64,000 nucleotides of DNA from Ruminococcus turbiniformis (GCF_020687545.1 NZ_JAJEQX010000006.1:1-64000), one strand, 5' to 3'; positions 34,191 through 44,283 are shown, counted from the first letter of the stretch. Translations and numbers: made by a program. Notes: generated by a model from the sequence alone, not told the origin.

Positions 34191-37100
34191 CTATTTGAAA
34201 TATTTCACTCCGGACTCAAATATCTTCATATCCTGCTCGCCGTAAATGTTGACAGCCACAGAATCCCCGCGGCGTTCTGAGTGCGCCATCTTTCCAAGCA
34301 CTCTTCCATCCGGGCTTGTGATACCCTCGATCGCACAGTAAGAGCCGTTTATGTTCCACTCTTCATCCATGCTGATCTTTCCTTCCGGATCACAGTACTG
34401 AGTCGCCACCTGTCCGTTTTCAAAAAGCCGGTCAATCCATTCCCTGTTTGCGACGAATCTTCCCTCGCCGTGAGACGCCGGGTTTGTATAAACTCCGCCG
34501 AGCTCCGCCTCCTGAAGCCATGGAGATTTGTTTGTCACAACTTTTGTGTACACCATCTTTGATATATGACGTCCGATTGTATTGTAAGTGAGTGTCGGCG
34601 AGTCCTCTGTCTGTCCCGTTATCTTTCCATACGGAACAAGTCCGAGTTTAATCAGAGCCTGGAATCCGTTGCAGATTCCAAGAGCAAGGCCGTCTCTCTC
34701 ATTTAAGAGCTTCTCAACCGCCTCCTTGATCTTCGCATTCTGGAACGCAGTGGCGAAAAACTTTGCGGAGCCGTCCGGCTCGTCTCCGGCGCTGAATCCT
34801 CCCGGGAACATAATCATCTGCGCCTGGGCGATCGCTTTCTCAAACTCGGAGACTGACTCACGGATTCCCTCTGCATCCAGGTTGCGGAACACCTTCGTAA
34901 TCACCTTAGCCCCGGCGCGTTCAAACGCACGGGCACTGTCATACTCGCAGTTCGTACCCGGAAATACCGGGATAAAGACTGTGGGCTGTCCGATCTTATG
35001 GCTGCAGATGTGGATTCCGGACGCGTCGTAGAGCTTCTCCTCCACTGTCTCATCTGCGCTCTCGGCAGATTTCGTGGCGAATACTTTCTCCAGCGTTCCC
35101 GTCCATGCTCCTACTGCTTCGTCCATGCCGATCCGGACATTTCCGTACTCAAATTCAGCCTTTTCGGTCACCTCACCGATCACAGTATATCCAATTCTCA
35201 GGTTTCCGACCTGTCCGTCCTCCACCTCGGCGATAATATCTCCAAATGCCGGAGCGAAAAGATCTCTCGGATCCATATTGTGTTCAATCCGGACACCCAT
35301 GCGGTTTCCAAACGCCATCTTGCTGACCGCCGCAATCACGCCGTGACGGTCCAGAGCATATGCGGAACGAATCTTTCCATCTCTGATATCTTCTGTGAAT
35401 TTTCCGTACTGATCCATTACCTGAGCGTATACCGGAAGGTCATCTCCGTCCCGCTCAATGCGGAGCCATACAAGTTTGTTGCCCGCCTTTTTCAGCTCCG
35501 GTGTGATAATCTCCTTATCCAGCGCCATATCCACAGCAAACGATACGAGTGTCGGCGGAACGTCAATGTCCTGGAAAGTTCCGGACATGCTGTCTTTTCC
35601 TCCGATCGACGGAAGGCCGTACCCGATCTGCGCCGCATACGCCCCGAGCAGCGCCGCAAACGGCTGGCTCCATCTCTTCGGGTCCTCCGTCATACGCCGG
35701 AAATATTCCTGGAATGTAAAGCGGATCTTCCTGTAGTCTCCGCCTGCGGCCACGATCTTTGCGATGGACTCTGTCACCGCGTAGACCGCACCGTGATACG
35801 GGCTCCAGCTAGACAGATACGGATCAAACCCGTAGCTCATCATGGACACACTGTCTGTGCTGCCGTTCTGCACCGGAACTTTTGCTACCATGGCCTGTGT
35901 CTCTGTCATCTGATATTTACCGCCGTGAGGCATGAACACAGATCCCGCTCCGATGGATCCGTCGAACATCTCCACAAGTCCCTTCTGGGAACATACATTG
36001 AGGTCTGCCAGCGTGCTAAGCCAGGCCTCCTTCACATCGCCGATCTCTTTTCTGACAAACAGGCTGTCCGCCTTTTTCGGCATCTCAACTTCCACGGACG
36101 TCTCCTGGTGAGCTCCGTTTGTATTGAGAAATGCCCGGGAAATATTGACGATCTCTTTTCCTCTCCAGACAAGCACGAGTCTGGGATCTTCTGTTACGAC
36201 CGCAACCTCTGTCGCCTCCAGGTTCTCCTCGGCCGCGTACTGCATAAATTCTTCCACATCTTTCGGATCTACAACAACCGCCATTCTCTCCTGGGATTCC
36301 GAGATCGCGATCTCTGTTCCGTCCAGTCCCGCATATTTCTTCGGCACTTTGTCCAGTTCCACTCTCAGGCCGTCCGCAAGCTCTCCGATCGCCACCGAAA
36401 CGCCGCCTGCGCCGAAGTCATTGCACTTTTTGATCAGGCAGCTCACTTCCTCGCGCCGGAACAGTCTCTGGATCTTTCTCTCTGTAGGCGGATTTCCCTT
36501 CTGAACTTCCGCGCCGCATGTCTCAATGGACTCCTCTGTATGCACCTTGGACGAACCTGTAGCGCCGCCGCATCCGTCGCGCCCTGTGCGTCCGCCGAGA
36601 AGGATAATGATATCTCCCGGATCCGAATTTTCACGGATCACCGCGCGTCTCGGAGCCGCTCCGAGCACTGCCCCGATCTCCATTCTCTTCGCCACATAGT
36701 CCGGGTGATAGATCTCCTTTACAAGTCCTGTGGCAAGGCCGATCTGGTTGCCGTAGGAGCTGTAGCCGTGCGCCGCCTGACGCACAAGTTTCTTCTGGGG
36801 GAGCTTGCCCTTTAACGTCTCTTTCGCGGATACCGTCGGGTCAGCCGCCCCGGTCACGCGCATCGCCTGATACACATAAGTACGGCCGGACAGCGGATCG
36901 CGGATCGCACCGCCCAGACAGGTCGCCGCGCCTCCGAACGGTTCAATCTCCGTGGGGTGATTGTGCGTCTCATTTTTAAAGTTAATCAGCCACTCTTCCT
37001 CAATTCCGTCCACCTTAATGGGCACAACGATGCTGCACGCGTTGATCTCGTCGGACTCTTCCTGATCCTGAAGCTTTCCTTCCTTTTTCAGTCTGCGCAT

Positions 37101-37946
37101 CGCCATAAGCGCAAGATCCATCAGGCAGACAAACTTGTCCTCTCTCCCCGCGAAAATCTCGCTGTGATCTTTCAGATACTCTTTATACGTCGCTTCAATT
37201 GTCCCTCTGTAATCGCCGTCGTCAAAACGCACGTCCTTTAACTCTGTGGAAAACGTCGTGTGACGGCAGTGATCAGACCAGTATGTGTCAAGCACACGGA
37301 TCTCTGTCATCGTCGGATCCCGGTCTTCTTCTCCCTTAAAATATGTCTGGATATGAAGGAAATCTTTAAAAGTCATGGCAAGCCCGAGAGAATTGTAAAG
37401 ATCATTCAGCTCAGCTTCCGGCATATCCTTAAATCCGTCGAAAACTTTGATATCATCCGGTTCATCAAACACTGTGACAAGAGTCTCCGGCTTGTCAGCG
37501 GAAGCCTCTCTTGAATCCACTGGATTGATGCAGTGGTTCCTGACCGCCTCAAACTCCTCATCTGAAATGCCGCCTTCGATCACATAAGTGACAGCCGTAC
37601 GAATGACGGGATTTTCATCTTCGTTGATAAAACGAATACACTGCTCCGCAGAATCCGCTCTCTGGTCAAACTGTCCCGGAAGATACTCCACGGAAAAGCT
37701 TCTGCTTCCTTCCTCCTTCGGGAACTCCTCGCGGTAGAGGATATCTACCGGCGGTTCCGCAAACACGCCGCTGCACGCCTTCTCAAAGGTCTCATCCGAT
37801 ATATTTTCCACATCATAGCGGATCAGTTCCCTCACTCCGGTCACATCCGTGATTCCGAGGTAGTGACGGATCTCATGTCTCAACTCCTTCGCGGCCACGG
37901 CAAACTCCGGTTTCTTTTCCACAAATACGCGCTTTACACTGCTCAT
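34191..37946 (-). CDS. purL: phosphoribosylformylglycinamidine synthase, large single-chain form
   Basis: PurL converts FGAR to FGAM with glutamine and ATP. This 1251-residue protein is the long form: synthetase half with the N-H-P-T-E-I-E-P-F motif, and a C-terminal class I glutaminase (P-G-G-F-S-A-G-D-E, Cys in L-G-I-C-N-G-F-Q, S-H-G-E-G-R-F). Most Bacilli use separate PurS/PurQ/PurL, whereas many Clostridia carry this form. The ATG at 37946 follows AAAGGAGACAG; eleven codons of upstream frame lack a signal. It stands alone, away from other pur genes. Confidence 0.97.
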   Translation of the reverse strand: MSSVKRVFVEKKPEFAVAAKELRHEIRHYLGITDVTGVRELIRYDVENISDETFEKACSGVFAEPPVDILYREEFPKEEGSRSFSVEYLPGQFDQRADSAEQCIRFINEDENPVIRTAVTYVIEGGISDEEFEAVRNHCINPVDSREASADKPETLVTVFDEPDDIKVFDGFKDMPEAELNDLYNSLGLAMTFKDFLHIQTYFKGEEDRDPTMTEIRVLDTYWSDHCRHTTFSTELKDVRFDDGDYRGTIEATYKEYLKDHSEIFAGREDKFVCLMDLALMAMRRLKKEGKLQDQEESDEINACSIVVPIKVDGIEEEWLINFKNETHNHPTEIEPFGGAATCLGGAIRDPLSGRTYVYQAMRVTGAADPTVSAKETLKGKLPQKKLVRQAAHGYSSYGNQIGLATGLVKEIYHPDYVAKRMEIGAVLGAAPRRAVIRENSDPGDIIILLGGRTGRDGCGGATGSSKVHTEESIETCGAEVQKGNPPTERKIQRLFRREEVSCLIKKCNDFGAGGVSVAIGELADGLRVELDKVPKKYAGLDGTEIAISESQERMAVVVDPKDVEEFMQYAAEENLEATEVAVVTEDPRLVLVWRGKEIVNISRAFLNTNGAHQETSVEVEMPKKADSLFVRKEIGDVKEAWLSTLADLNVCSQKGLVEMFDGSIGAGSVFMPHGGKYQMTETQAMVAKVPVQNGSTDSVSMMSYGFDPYLSSWSPYHGAVYAVTESIAKIVAAGGDYRKIRFTFQEYFRRMTEDPKRWSQPFAALLGAYAAQIGYGLPSIGGKDSMSGTFQDIDVPPTLVSFAVDMALDKEIITPELKKAGNKLVWLRIERDGDDLPVYAQVMDQYGKFTEDIRDGKIRSAYALDRHGVIAAVSKMAFGNRMGVRIEHNMDPRDLFAPAFGDIIAEVEDGQVGNLRIGYTVIGEVTEKAEFEYGNVRIGMDEAVGAWTGTLEKVFATKSAESADETVEEKLYDASGIHICSHKIGQPTVFIPVFPGTNCEYDSARAFERAGAKVITKVFRNLDAEGIRESVSEFEKAIAQAQMIMFPGGFSAGDEPDGSAKFFATAFQNAKIKEAVEKLLNERDGLALGICNGFQALIKLGLVPYGKITGQTEDSPTLTYNTIGRHISKMVYTKVVTNKSPWLQEAELGGVYTNPASHGEGRFVANREWIDRLFENGQVATQYCDPEGKISMDEEWNINGSYCAIEGITSPDGRVLGKMAHSERRGDSVAVNIYGEQDMKIFESGVKYFK

Positions 37947-38014
37947 ATGCTGTCTCCTTTGCATGATATTTATGTGCATCTTCGCACCTTACCTGCTATC
38001 AGTTATCTGAGTGT

Positions 38015-38044
38015 ATCGTAACACAATTCCCTTCATTAGTACAA
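38015..38044 (-). promoter_or_regulatory. possible promoter of purL
   Basis: TTGTAC (38039-38044) and TACGAT (38015-38020) on the minus strand with an 18-base spacer, about 70 bases before the start codon. No purine riboswitch was seen. Confidence 0.4.
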
Positions 38045-38071
38045 TTAATATAACTAAAGTTTTGTTATAAG

Positions 38072-38779
38072 TCATGCTAATTTCTTTTTCCGTTTTTCAA
38101 CAAACCGCGGAATCAGGCTTATCACAAACAGGACAAGCAGCATCCCGATAAAGAGAAGGCCGATCCGGATAACCATATCGTAGAACAGCCCTTCCGGGAG
38201 CATGCGGATCATATAGTCTGTGGCCGGGTCAAACAGCCAGAGGTCATTGTCGAAAAAGATGTGATGGAACTGCACGAACACCGCATTGAAATCAATCACG
38301 GACGCCAGTCCGATTAAGAGCACCGCGGCTCCGGATATCGCAAGCGATATATGATAGGAGCGCGGAAGGATCTTTTTCAGATCCGCCTTCGTCAGGATGA
38401 GAAAAATCAGGCAGATGACTGCCGCAGCGCACGCGCCCAGACGGAGATTGAGTCCTCCGATAAACAGGTCTCTTACCTCTCCCATGTGGAAGCGGTCCTG
38501 CTCATTGAAAAAGTCCTGTTCTGTGCCTTCCACTGTAGTAATGACAGAGAGCGTATCCCTGTCTCCTCTCAAATACGCCATCATCTCCCGGGTTACGTGC
38601 ATCGTATCTTCCATTGTCATACCCAGATCATCCAGCACATCGTACTTCTCATACTCTTCCCTGTACACGTCAAAATCCGCGTACATCGCAATCTCAAAAC
38701 TGGTGATCAGCGCTGCAATGATTACTGCAAAGGCAAGAATCACCCCTGCAGCCCAGTGCAGTTTCTTCATAATTTTCAT
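38072..38779 (-). CDS. TIGR01906 family membrane protein (DUF1461)
   Basis: A 235-residue integral membrane protein with helices at about residues 5-27, 105-125, 140-160 and 197-220. It carries the family pattern F-H-x-I-F-F-D-N-D-L-W-L-F-D-P-x-T-D and M-L-P-E-G-L-F-Y-D. Function is not established. Two start codons three codons apart are possible; the first (38779) has GAGG six bases upstream. It is divergent from the LysR gene across a 75-base gap, which may suggest regulation by it. Confidence 0.85.
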   Translation of the reverse strand: MKIMKKLHWAAGVILAFAVIIAALITSFEIAMYADFDVYREEYEKYDVLDDLGMTMEDTMHVTREMMAYLRGDRDTLSVITTVEGTEQDFFNEQDRFHMGEVRDLFIGGLNLRLGACAAAVICLIFLILTKADLKKILPRSYHISLAISGAAVLLIGLASVIDFNAVFVQFHHIFFDNDLWLFDPATDYMIRMLPEGLFYDMVIRIGLLFIGMLLVLFVISLIPRFVEKRKKKLA

Positions 38780-38796
38780 TCCTTTCCTCTGTAATA

Positions 38797-38825
38797 TTGT
38801 AATTATTTCTTCCATCCCTTATAAT
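38797..38825 (+). promoter_or_regulatory. promoter of the LysR-type gene
   Basis: TTGTAA (38797-38802) and a perfect TATAAT (38820-38825) are separated by 17 bases, ending about 30 bases before the start codon. Confidence 0.75.
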
Positions 38826-38854
38826 AAAACCAGTATTTATTAGGGGGTCTTATA

Positions 38855-39742
38855 ATGATTGACATAAACTATGAACTGTATAAAGTATTTTACCATGTTG
38901 CATCCACGCTGAACTTTTCTGAAGCATCCAAGCAGCTCTTTATCTCTCAGTCCGCTGTCAGCCAGTCCATCAAGACACTGGAGCGCAAACTGGATCAGAC
39001 GCTGTTTATCCGGAGCACAAAGAAAGTACAGCTCACCCCGGAAGGAGAAATTCTCATGCGCCATATCGAGCCCGCCATGAACCTGATTCAGAAAGGGGAA
39101 GCGCAGCTTCTTGACGCCGCGTCCACCGGAGGACAGATCCGCATCGGAGCCAGCGATACCATCTGCCGTTACTTTCTGATTCCCTATCTGGAGCGCTTCC
39201 ATAAAGCGTTTCCGAAAGCCCATATCAAGGTCGTAAACCAGACGTCCATGAAATGCGCGGAACTTTTAAGAAGCGGGCTTGTCGATCTGATCGTCGTCAA
39301 CTATCCGAACAGTTATCTAGGAACAGCAGCAGCCGTCCGGAAGATCCGGACATTCCACGACGTTTTCATCGCCGGGGATACCTTCCAGGAACTGAAAGGA
39401 CAGACGCTCTCCTTTGCAGAGCTTCTGAACTATCCGATCCTCATGCTCGACAAAAACAGCACGACAAACGAATTCCTTCACCAGGTTTTCCAACAGTACC
39501 AGCTCGACCTTGTCCCAGAGATTGAGCTTACGAGCAATGATCTTCTGATTGATCTTGCACGGATCGGTCTCGGCATCGCTTTTGTCCCGGACTTCTGCAT
39601 TCCCAGATCCGGCGGCATCTTCCCGATCCGCACGGAAGAAAAACTTCCTGCCAGGGAGCTCGCAATTGCGTACAACGAAAGCCTGCCGCTCTCCCGCGCC
39701 ACGAAAGAATTTTTAAGTTATTTCCAGAATTCTTCCATATAA
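38855..39742 (+). CDS. LysR-family transcriptional regulator
   Basis: A 295-residue LysR regulator with an N-terminal winged helix-turn-helix (N-F-S-E-A-S-K-Q-L-F-I-S-Q-S-A-V-S-Q-S-I) and a C-terminal substrate-binding domain (I-R-I-G-A-S-D-T). AGGGGG precedes the ATG. It is divergent from the TIGR01906 gene and its last 25 bases overlap the end of the convergent helicase gene. Effector and targets are unknown. Confidence 0.94.
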   Translation: MIDINYELYKVFYHVASTLNFSEASKQLFISQSAVSQSIKTLERKLDQTLFIRSTKKVQLTPEGEILMRHIEPAMNLIQKGEAQLLDAASTGGQIRIGASDTICRYFLIPYLERFHKAFPKAHIKVVNQTSMKCAELLRSGLVDLIVVNYPNSYLGTAAAVRKIRTFHDVFIAGDTFQELKGQTLSFAELLNYPILMLDKNSTTNEFLHQVFQQYQLDLVPEIELTSNDLLIDLARIGLGIAFVPDFCIPRSGGIFPIRTEEKLPARELAIAYNESLPLSRATKEFLSYFQNSSI

Positions 39743-42099
39743 GTTTCCATTGTGACGGCATTACAGGTTCTGCAGTTTTCCCACTCTCTCGGGAACAGCT
39801 CCCTGTACTGCCGCCTTAAAAACCGTTCATCCAGAAGGAGAATCATGCCCTTATCCTGCTCCGTCCGTATTACGCGCCCCGCCGACTGAAGCACTTTGTT
39901 CATGCCCGGATAGAGATAGGCGTATTCAAATCCCGGCATGTCTCTTCCGTCAAAATACTGTTTCATGATCTCACGGTCATTGCACACCTGCGGGATCCCT
40001 GTTCCGACGATCACCGCGCCGATCAGCCGGTCTTCCGCCAGATCGATTCCCTCGGAAAAGATTCCTCCCATCACACAGAATCCCACCAGACTGTTCTCCC
40101 TCTCCTCGTCAAAGCGGGCGAGGAACGCTTCTCTCTCAGGTTCTCCCATATTCTGGGACTGGACAACCGTCTCCGCGAGTCCGGGATATTCCTCACAGAT
40201 AAGAGAAAACTGTTCGCACACCTCTTCCATCACACGGTAGGAAGGAAAGAAGGCCATGTAATTTCCTTTCTTGGTGCGGACTGCTCTCGCGATGTAGTCC
40301 GCAATCTTCCGGTACATCTCTGTCCCTCTCAGAGTGTATTTTGTACTCACATCCCGCCCCTGGAGAATAAGCCGGTTCTCCGGCGGAAAAGACGATTCCG
40401 CATAGATCGCGTAATCGTCCGTCTCCACAGAGAGGAGTTTTCTGTAATAATGGATCGGAAGCAGTGTAGCGGAAAAGAACACGGTTCCTGTTCCGTACTC
40501 GAGATAATTCTGAAGGTTCACTGCCGGGTTTACGCAGAAAAGCTTCAGCCTAAACATTCCGTTTTCTTCCAGCTCACAGTATATCACATAATTCTCATCC
40601 ATTATATCGTGGATATTGACAAAAGACCGCACCTGAAAATACAGATCCCGCACTTTTTCCCTGAGATCCGGATCCGACTGCTCTTCCATGAAACTTTCCA
40701 TAACAGACAGCAGATTCATCAGCTTCAGGGCAATGTGCGACACGCTGTCCAGCACCACATAGTTCTCGCACTCTTTCTTGAGCGCGAGGAAAAGCCGGTT
40801 TACCCCGTCCAGACTGCGTGCGAGAGACGGACTCGCCCCTTTCACCGCCCTTTTCAAATCGAGGAAATCTTCCTTATAGAGGACAGCGCTGTACATCTCT
40901 CTGCCCCGCTCCACAAGATTATGTGCCTCATCGATCAGAAAGATATACTCTCCCCCTGCTCCTTCAGAGAAAAACCTCTTCAGATGCGCTGTCGGATCAA
41001 ATACATAATTATAGTCGCAGATCACCGCATCTGACCAGACCGATACATCCAGCGCCAGCTCAAACGGACAGACGCGGTATTTCTGCGCCTGTGCCTCGAT
41101 CACTTGGCGGCTGAACTCATCTGTACCGGTGATCAGATCAAAAACCGCATCGTTTACCCTGTCAAAATGGCCCTTCGCATAGGGACAGTCATCCGGATTG
41201 CAGGTTGTTTCCCCGCAGAAGCATAACTTTTCCTTTGCAGTCAGGGTGATTGTTTTCATGGACAATCCCTGTTCTTTGAGCGTACGGAATGCCTGCTCGG
41301 CCACCGTGCGGGTGATCGTCTTCGCCGTGAGATAAAAGATCTTGTCCCCAAGTCCCTCTCCCACCGCCTTGACCGCAGGAAACACGGTGGAGATCGTCTT
41401 TCCCACACCGGTCGGCGCCTGAATAAAGAGCTTCTTCTTTCTCAGAATCGTCCGGTAAACCGCAGCCGCCACATCCCGCTGTCCCTTTCTGTATGGGAAG
41501 GGGAACTCCACTGTGCGGATTGAGAGATCTCTCTTTTTCTTCCACTCCATCTCAAACTCCGCCCATTTTCTGTAGCGGCGGACGAGATCGTCAAACCACT
41601 CCTCTAATTCTTTCACCTGAAACGGAACGAGAAAGCGCTTGATCTCCTCCGTATCCAGATTGCAGTACGTCATCTGGACTCCGATCTCACCCAGATCATG
41701 CTGTACGGCGTAAATATATGCATAGCACTTTGCCTGTGCCAGATGAACGCCGACCGGACTCTCAACATGCCTCAGATCCCGGAGCACTCCTTTGATCTCA
41801 TCCACTGTCACCTCACGGTGCCCATTCTCCTCTTTTTCAATAATGCCGTCCGCACGTCCCTCTATCTGAAGCGTAAAATCCCCGCACGGAATCTGTATCT
41901 TCAGACTGACTTCCGCGTGGTACTCCGGCCCCATGCGCCGCTGAATCTTCCGGTGCAGACGTCCCCCCATGAGCATGGCATCTCTGTCCATGCTTCCGGA
42001 AACACGGTTGTCTATATCTCCTTCTCTTAAGATAAATTCCACAAGGCTTCGGACAGAAATACGGACGACTTTGTTTTCATTTTCCAATTTATATGACAC
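39718..42099 (-). CDS. PD-(D/E)XK nuclease-XPD/DinG-type helicase fusion
   Basis: A 793-residue protein in two parts. Residues about 40-130 look like a Cas4/RecB-type nuclease: H49 in G-R-L-H, D84 in G-R-A-D-G, D100-E101-x-K103 and Q122-x3-Y126. The rest is a superfamily 2 XPD/DinG-type helicase with Walker A (A-P-T-G-V-G-K-T, near 232), an iron-sulphur cysteine cluster (four Cys about 290-345, including C-P-F) and D-E-A-H near 388. It would unwind DNA 5' to 3' and perhaps cut it. The start is a GTG with a short-spaced AAAGG. It follows the radical-SAM/DUF4130 pair by 57 bases. Confidence 0.88.
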   Translation of the reverse strand: MSYKLENENKVVRISVRSLVEFILREGDIDNRVSGSMDRDAMLMGGRLHRKIQRRMGPEYHAEVSLKIQIPCGDFTLQIEGRADGIIEKEENGHREVTVDEIKGVLRDLRHVESPVGVHLAQAKCYAYIYAVQHDLGEIGVQMTYCNLDTEEIKRFLVPFQVKELEEWFDDLVRRYRKWAEFEMEWKKKRDLSIRTVEFPFPYRKGQRDVAAAVYRTILRKKKLFIQAPTGVGKTISTVFPAVKAVGEGLGDKIFYLTAKTITRTVAEQAFRTLKEQGLSMKTITLTAKEKLCFCGETTCNPDDCPYAKGHFDRVNDAVFDLITGTDEFSRQVIEAQAQKYRVCPFELALDVSVWSDAVICDYNYVFDPTAHLKRFFSEGAGGEYIFLIDEAHNLVERGREMYSAVLYKEDFLDLKRAVKGASPSLARSLDGVNRLFLALKKECENYVVLDSVSHIALKLMNLLSVMESFMEEQSDPDLREKVRDLYFQVRSFVNIHDIMDENYVIYCELEENGMFRLKLFCVNPAVNLQNYLEYGTGTVFFSATLLPIHYYRKLLSVETDDYAIYAESSFPPENRLILQGRDVSTKYTLRGTEMYRKIADYIARAVRTKKGNYMAFFPSYRVMEEVCEQFSLICEEYPGLAETVVQSQNMGEPEREAFLARFDEERENSLVGFCVMGGIFSEGIDLAEDRLIGAVIVGTGIPQVCNDREIMKQYFDGRDMPGFEYAYLYPGMNKVLQSAGRVIRTEQDKGMILLLDERFLRRQYRELFPREWENCRTCNAVTMETYMEEFWK

Positions 42100-42156
42100 T
42101 GCCTTTGCACTCTGTCTCTTATTTCACCGGAGCCGAAACTCACAATGATGTTTCTA

Positions 42157-42951
42157 TCATAATCTTATTTTACCGGTTAGACAACCTTTTTCCTGGAATT
42201 CCGGCATGTTATCCCTGTATCTTAAGGGAAGATGTCCCCTCTGACACCGCGGATTTTCCCTCTCTTTCACAGAGACCGACTCGAAAAAGCACCTCCAAAG
42301 CTCCTCATAATCCCTCTCATCATCCGAAAGATCTTCCACAGCCTCCCCGTCCGGCAGCTCTCCCCAGACAAGTTCCCATCTGCTCTGTTTCCGGTGTACG
42401 AGAGAGACCTGATGCGTCTTGTCGAAAATCAGCCAGTTTTCCAGAGGAAACCGGTCGGAAAAATGATCTCCGATGCATGTGAGCACCTGGGCTTTGGGGG
42501 AGATCTCTGAAAAGAGGATTCCGTTTTTCAGTTCCCGGAAACGGATAAACTCCTCGTACACATGCGCCTCGTTGGCCACGCTTCTGCTCATGGCAAACAC
42601 ATTCGCCACATCCTCATTTCCGAGATGTTCCATAATCCGCCTGCTGTCCTTTAATTTCCTCGACTCCTGCATCGCATGGAAAACCGCATTTCCCTTCTGC
42701 GGGTTGTCCGAGAGCAGCGCGTGATAGATATCCCAGCAGGCGTTGTATCCGAGATACCGCTTGATCATCCGTTCCAGGCGGAAAGCTTTCTGAGACGTCT
42801 CCTCCACCGCCTGATATTCGCAGAAAAGCTGATGCTGTACATGGCCGCGTATCTCGACGCCCGCATCGCCGTCCCGGTTCTCCTTCCATGCATCATGGAG
42901 CGCAGAGTACAGTCCCGTAATCGTATCCGTGCAAACGTATATCTGCTTCAT
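42157..42951 (-). CDS. TIGR03915/DUF4130 probable DNA metabolism protein
   Basis: A 264-residue protein matching the TIGR03915 family, linked in genomes to a radical-SAM protein and sometimes fused to a uracil-DNA-glycosylase-like domain; no such domain is fused here. Recognisable features are the start with T-D-T-I-T-G-L-Y-S-A and the C-terminal P-L-R-Y-R-D-N-M-P-E-F. Its ATG overlaps the radical-SAM stop by four bases, so they are co-translated. The biochemical role is unknown; repair or modification of DNA bases is proposed. Confidence 0.88.
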   Translation of the reverse strand: MKQIYVCTDTITGLYSALHDAWKENRDGDAGVEIRGHVQHQLFCEYQAVEETSQKAFRLERMIKRYLGYNACWDIYHALLSDNPQKGNAVFHAMQESRKLKDSRRIMEHLGNEDVANVFAMSRSVANEAHVYEEFIRFRELKNGILFSEISPKAQVLTCIGDHFSDRFPLENWLIFDKTHQVSLVHRKQSRWELVWGELPDGEAVEDLSDDERDYEELWRCFFESVSVKERENPRCQRGHLPLRYRDNMPEFQEKGCLTGKIRL

Positions 42952-44267
42952 ATTCCATTCACCCCGCTGAAATTCACATCATCAAAAAGAGTCATCTGCC
43001 TGTACGTCATGCCGTCCACCCCTGACGGAAGCCGCTCCTTCGTGTTTAGAAGATTCCTCGTAATATAGTCCTCATCAATCCGCACCGGATACATCATCTT
43101 TCCCCCGCACGTGATAAAGTACAGGGCCCGTTTGAGCACAACGCCCATCTTCTTCAGATCTTCAAACGTCAGAGAAGCGTGTCTGCGCGCTTTCACAATC
43201 CTGTCTGCAGACCTGTACCCGATCCCCGGCACTCTTAAAAGCATCCGTTTGTCCGCCCGGTTGATTTCCACCGGAAACACTTCAAGATGCTTCAGCGCCC
43301 AGCAGCACTTCGGATCAAGGAGCACGTTGAAATTCGGATTGTCCTCGTCCAGAAGCTCCGATGCCTCAAACTGATAGAACCGAAGCAGCCAGTCCGCCTG
43401 ATACAGCCTGTGTTCTCTCAGAAGCGGCGGTCCCTGCTCTCTCACGGAGGGAAGCGCCTTATCCTCATTTACCGGAACAAACGCGGAATAAAAAACCCGT
43501 TTCAGGTCAAACTTCCTGTACAGCGATTCCGCAACATGAAGGATCTGATAATCTGTCTCCGGTGTAGCCCCGATAATCATCTGCGTGCTCTGTCCCGCGG
43601 GAACAAACCGGGGAGCGTTTCTGTAAAGAACAATCTCGTCCCGGTTCCTTTCACGTTCGTTCTGAACAAGACGCATGGGCGTCAGAATGTTTTTTCTCGT
43701 TTTGTGCGGTGCAAGGAGACGCAGACTCTCCGCTGTGGGAAGCTCCATATTCACGCTCATTCTGTCCGCCAGATACCCGGTCATCCGGATCAGTCTCTGA
43801 TCCGCACCGGGAATGGCCTTGACGTGGATATACCCCTGGAAATTGCACTCATACCGGAGTTTATACAGTGTCGCATAGATAAGCTCCATCGTGTAATCCG
43901 GACTTTTCAGAATCCCGGAACTTAAAAACAGCCCTTCTATATAATTTCTCCGGTAAAACTCCATTGTAAGGGTACACACCTCATCCGGAGTAAACGAGGC
44001 TCTCACCACGTCGTTGGATGACCTGTTAATACAGTATTTACAGTCAAATATGCACTCGTTTGTAAACAGAATCTTAAAGAGGGATATACACCTCCCGTCC
44101 GCTGAAAAACTGTGGCATATTCCCGCTTTCCGGCAGTTTCCCATACCGGTTCCGTCACCCTGTCTGTCCACTCCGCTGGAGGTGCACGCCACGTCATACT
44201 TGGCAGCATCGGAGAGTATGTGAAGTTTTTCGTACAGGGTCATCCCGCTCTGTATCACGTCCTGCAT
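42948..44267 (-). CDS. radical SAM DNA repair/modification protein (TIGR03916)
   Basis: A 439-residue radical SAM enzyme. The 4Fe-4S ligands form an atypical C-x3-C-x2-C motif (C72, C76, C79; C-I-F-D-C-K-Y-C) as in spore photoproduct lyase-like and TIGR03916 proteins. The C-terminus has a helix-hairpin-helix (L-R-V-P-G-I-G-Y-R-S-A-D-R-I) for DNA binding. The family is associated with uracil-DNA-glycosylase-like partners and is predicted to act on DNA. It is first in the operon, with AAAGGGG before the ATG and a LexA box 17 bases upstream of the start. Confidence 0.93.
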   Translation of the reverse strand: MQDVIQSGMTLYEKLHILSDAAKYDVACTSSGVDRQGDGTGMGNCRKAGICHSFSADGRCISLFKILFTNECIFDCKYCINRSSNDVVRASFTPDEVCTLTMEFYRRNYIEGLFLSSGILKSPDYTMELIYATLYKLRYECNFQGYIHVKAIPGADQRLIRMTGYLADRMSVNMELPTAESLRLLAPHKTRKNILTPMRLVQNERERNRDEIVLYRNAPRFVPAGQSTQMIIGATPETDYQILHVAESLYRKFDLKRVFYSAFVPVNEDKALPSVREQGPPLLREHRLYQADWLLRFYQFEASELLDEDNPNFNVLLDPKCCWALKHLEVFPVEINRADKRMLLRVPGIGYRSADRIVKARRHASLTFEDLKKMGVVLKRALYFITCGGKMMYPVRIDEDYITRNLLNTKERLPSGVDGMTYRQMTLFDDVNFSGVNGI

Positions 44268-44283
44268 GTGCCCGCCCCTTTCT

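Noticed and set aside
37947-38071. Purine riboswitch before purL
   Set aside because: The leader lacks the conserved three-way junction sequences, and the same holds for purA (6556-6622).
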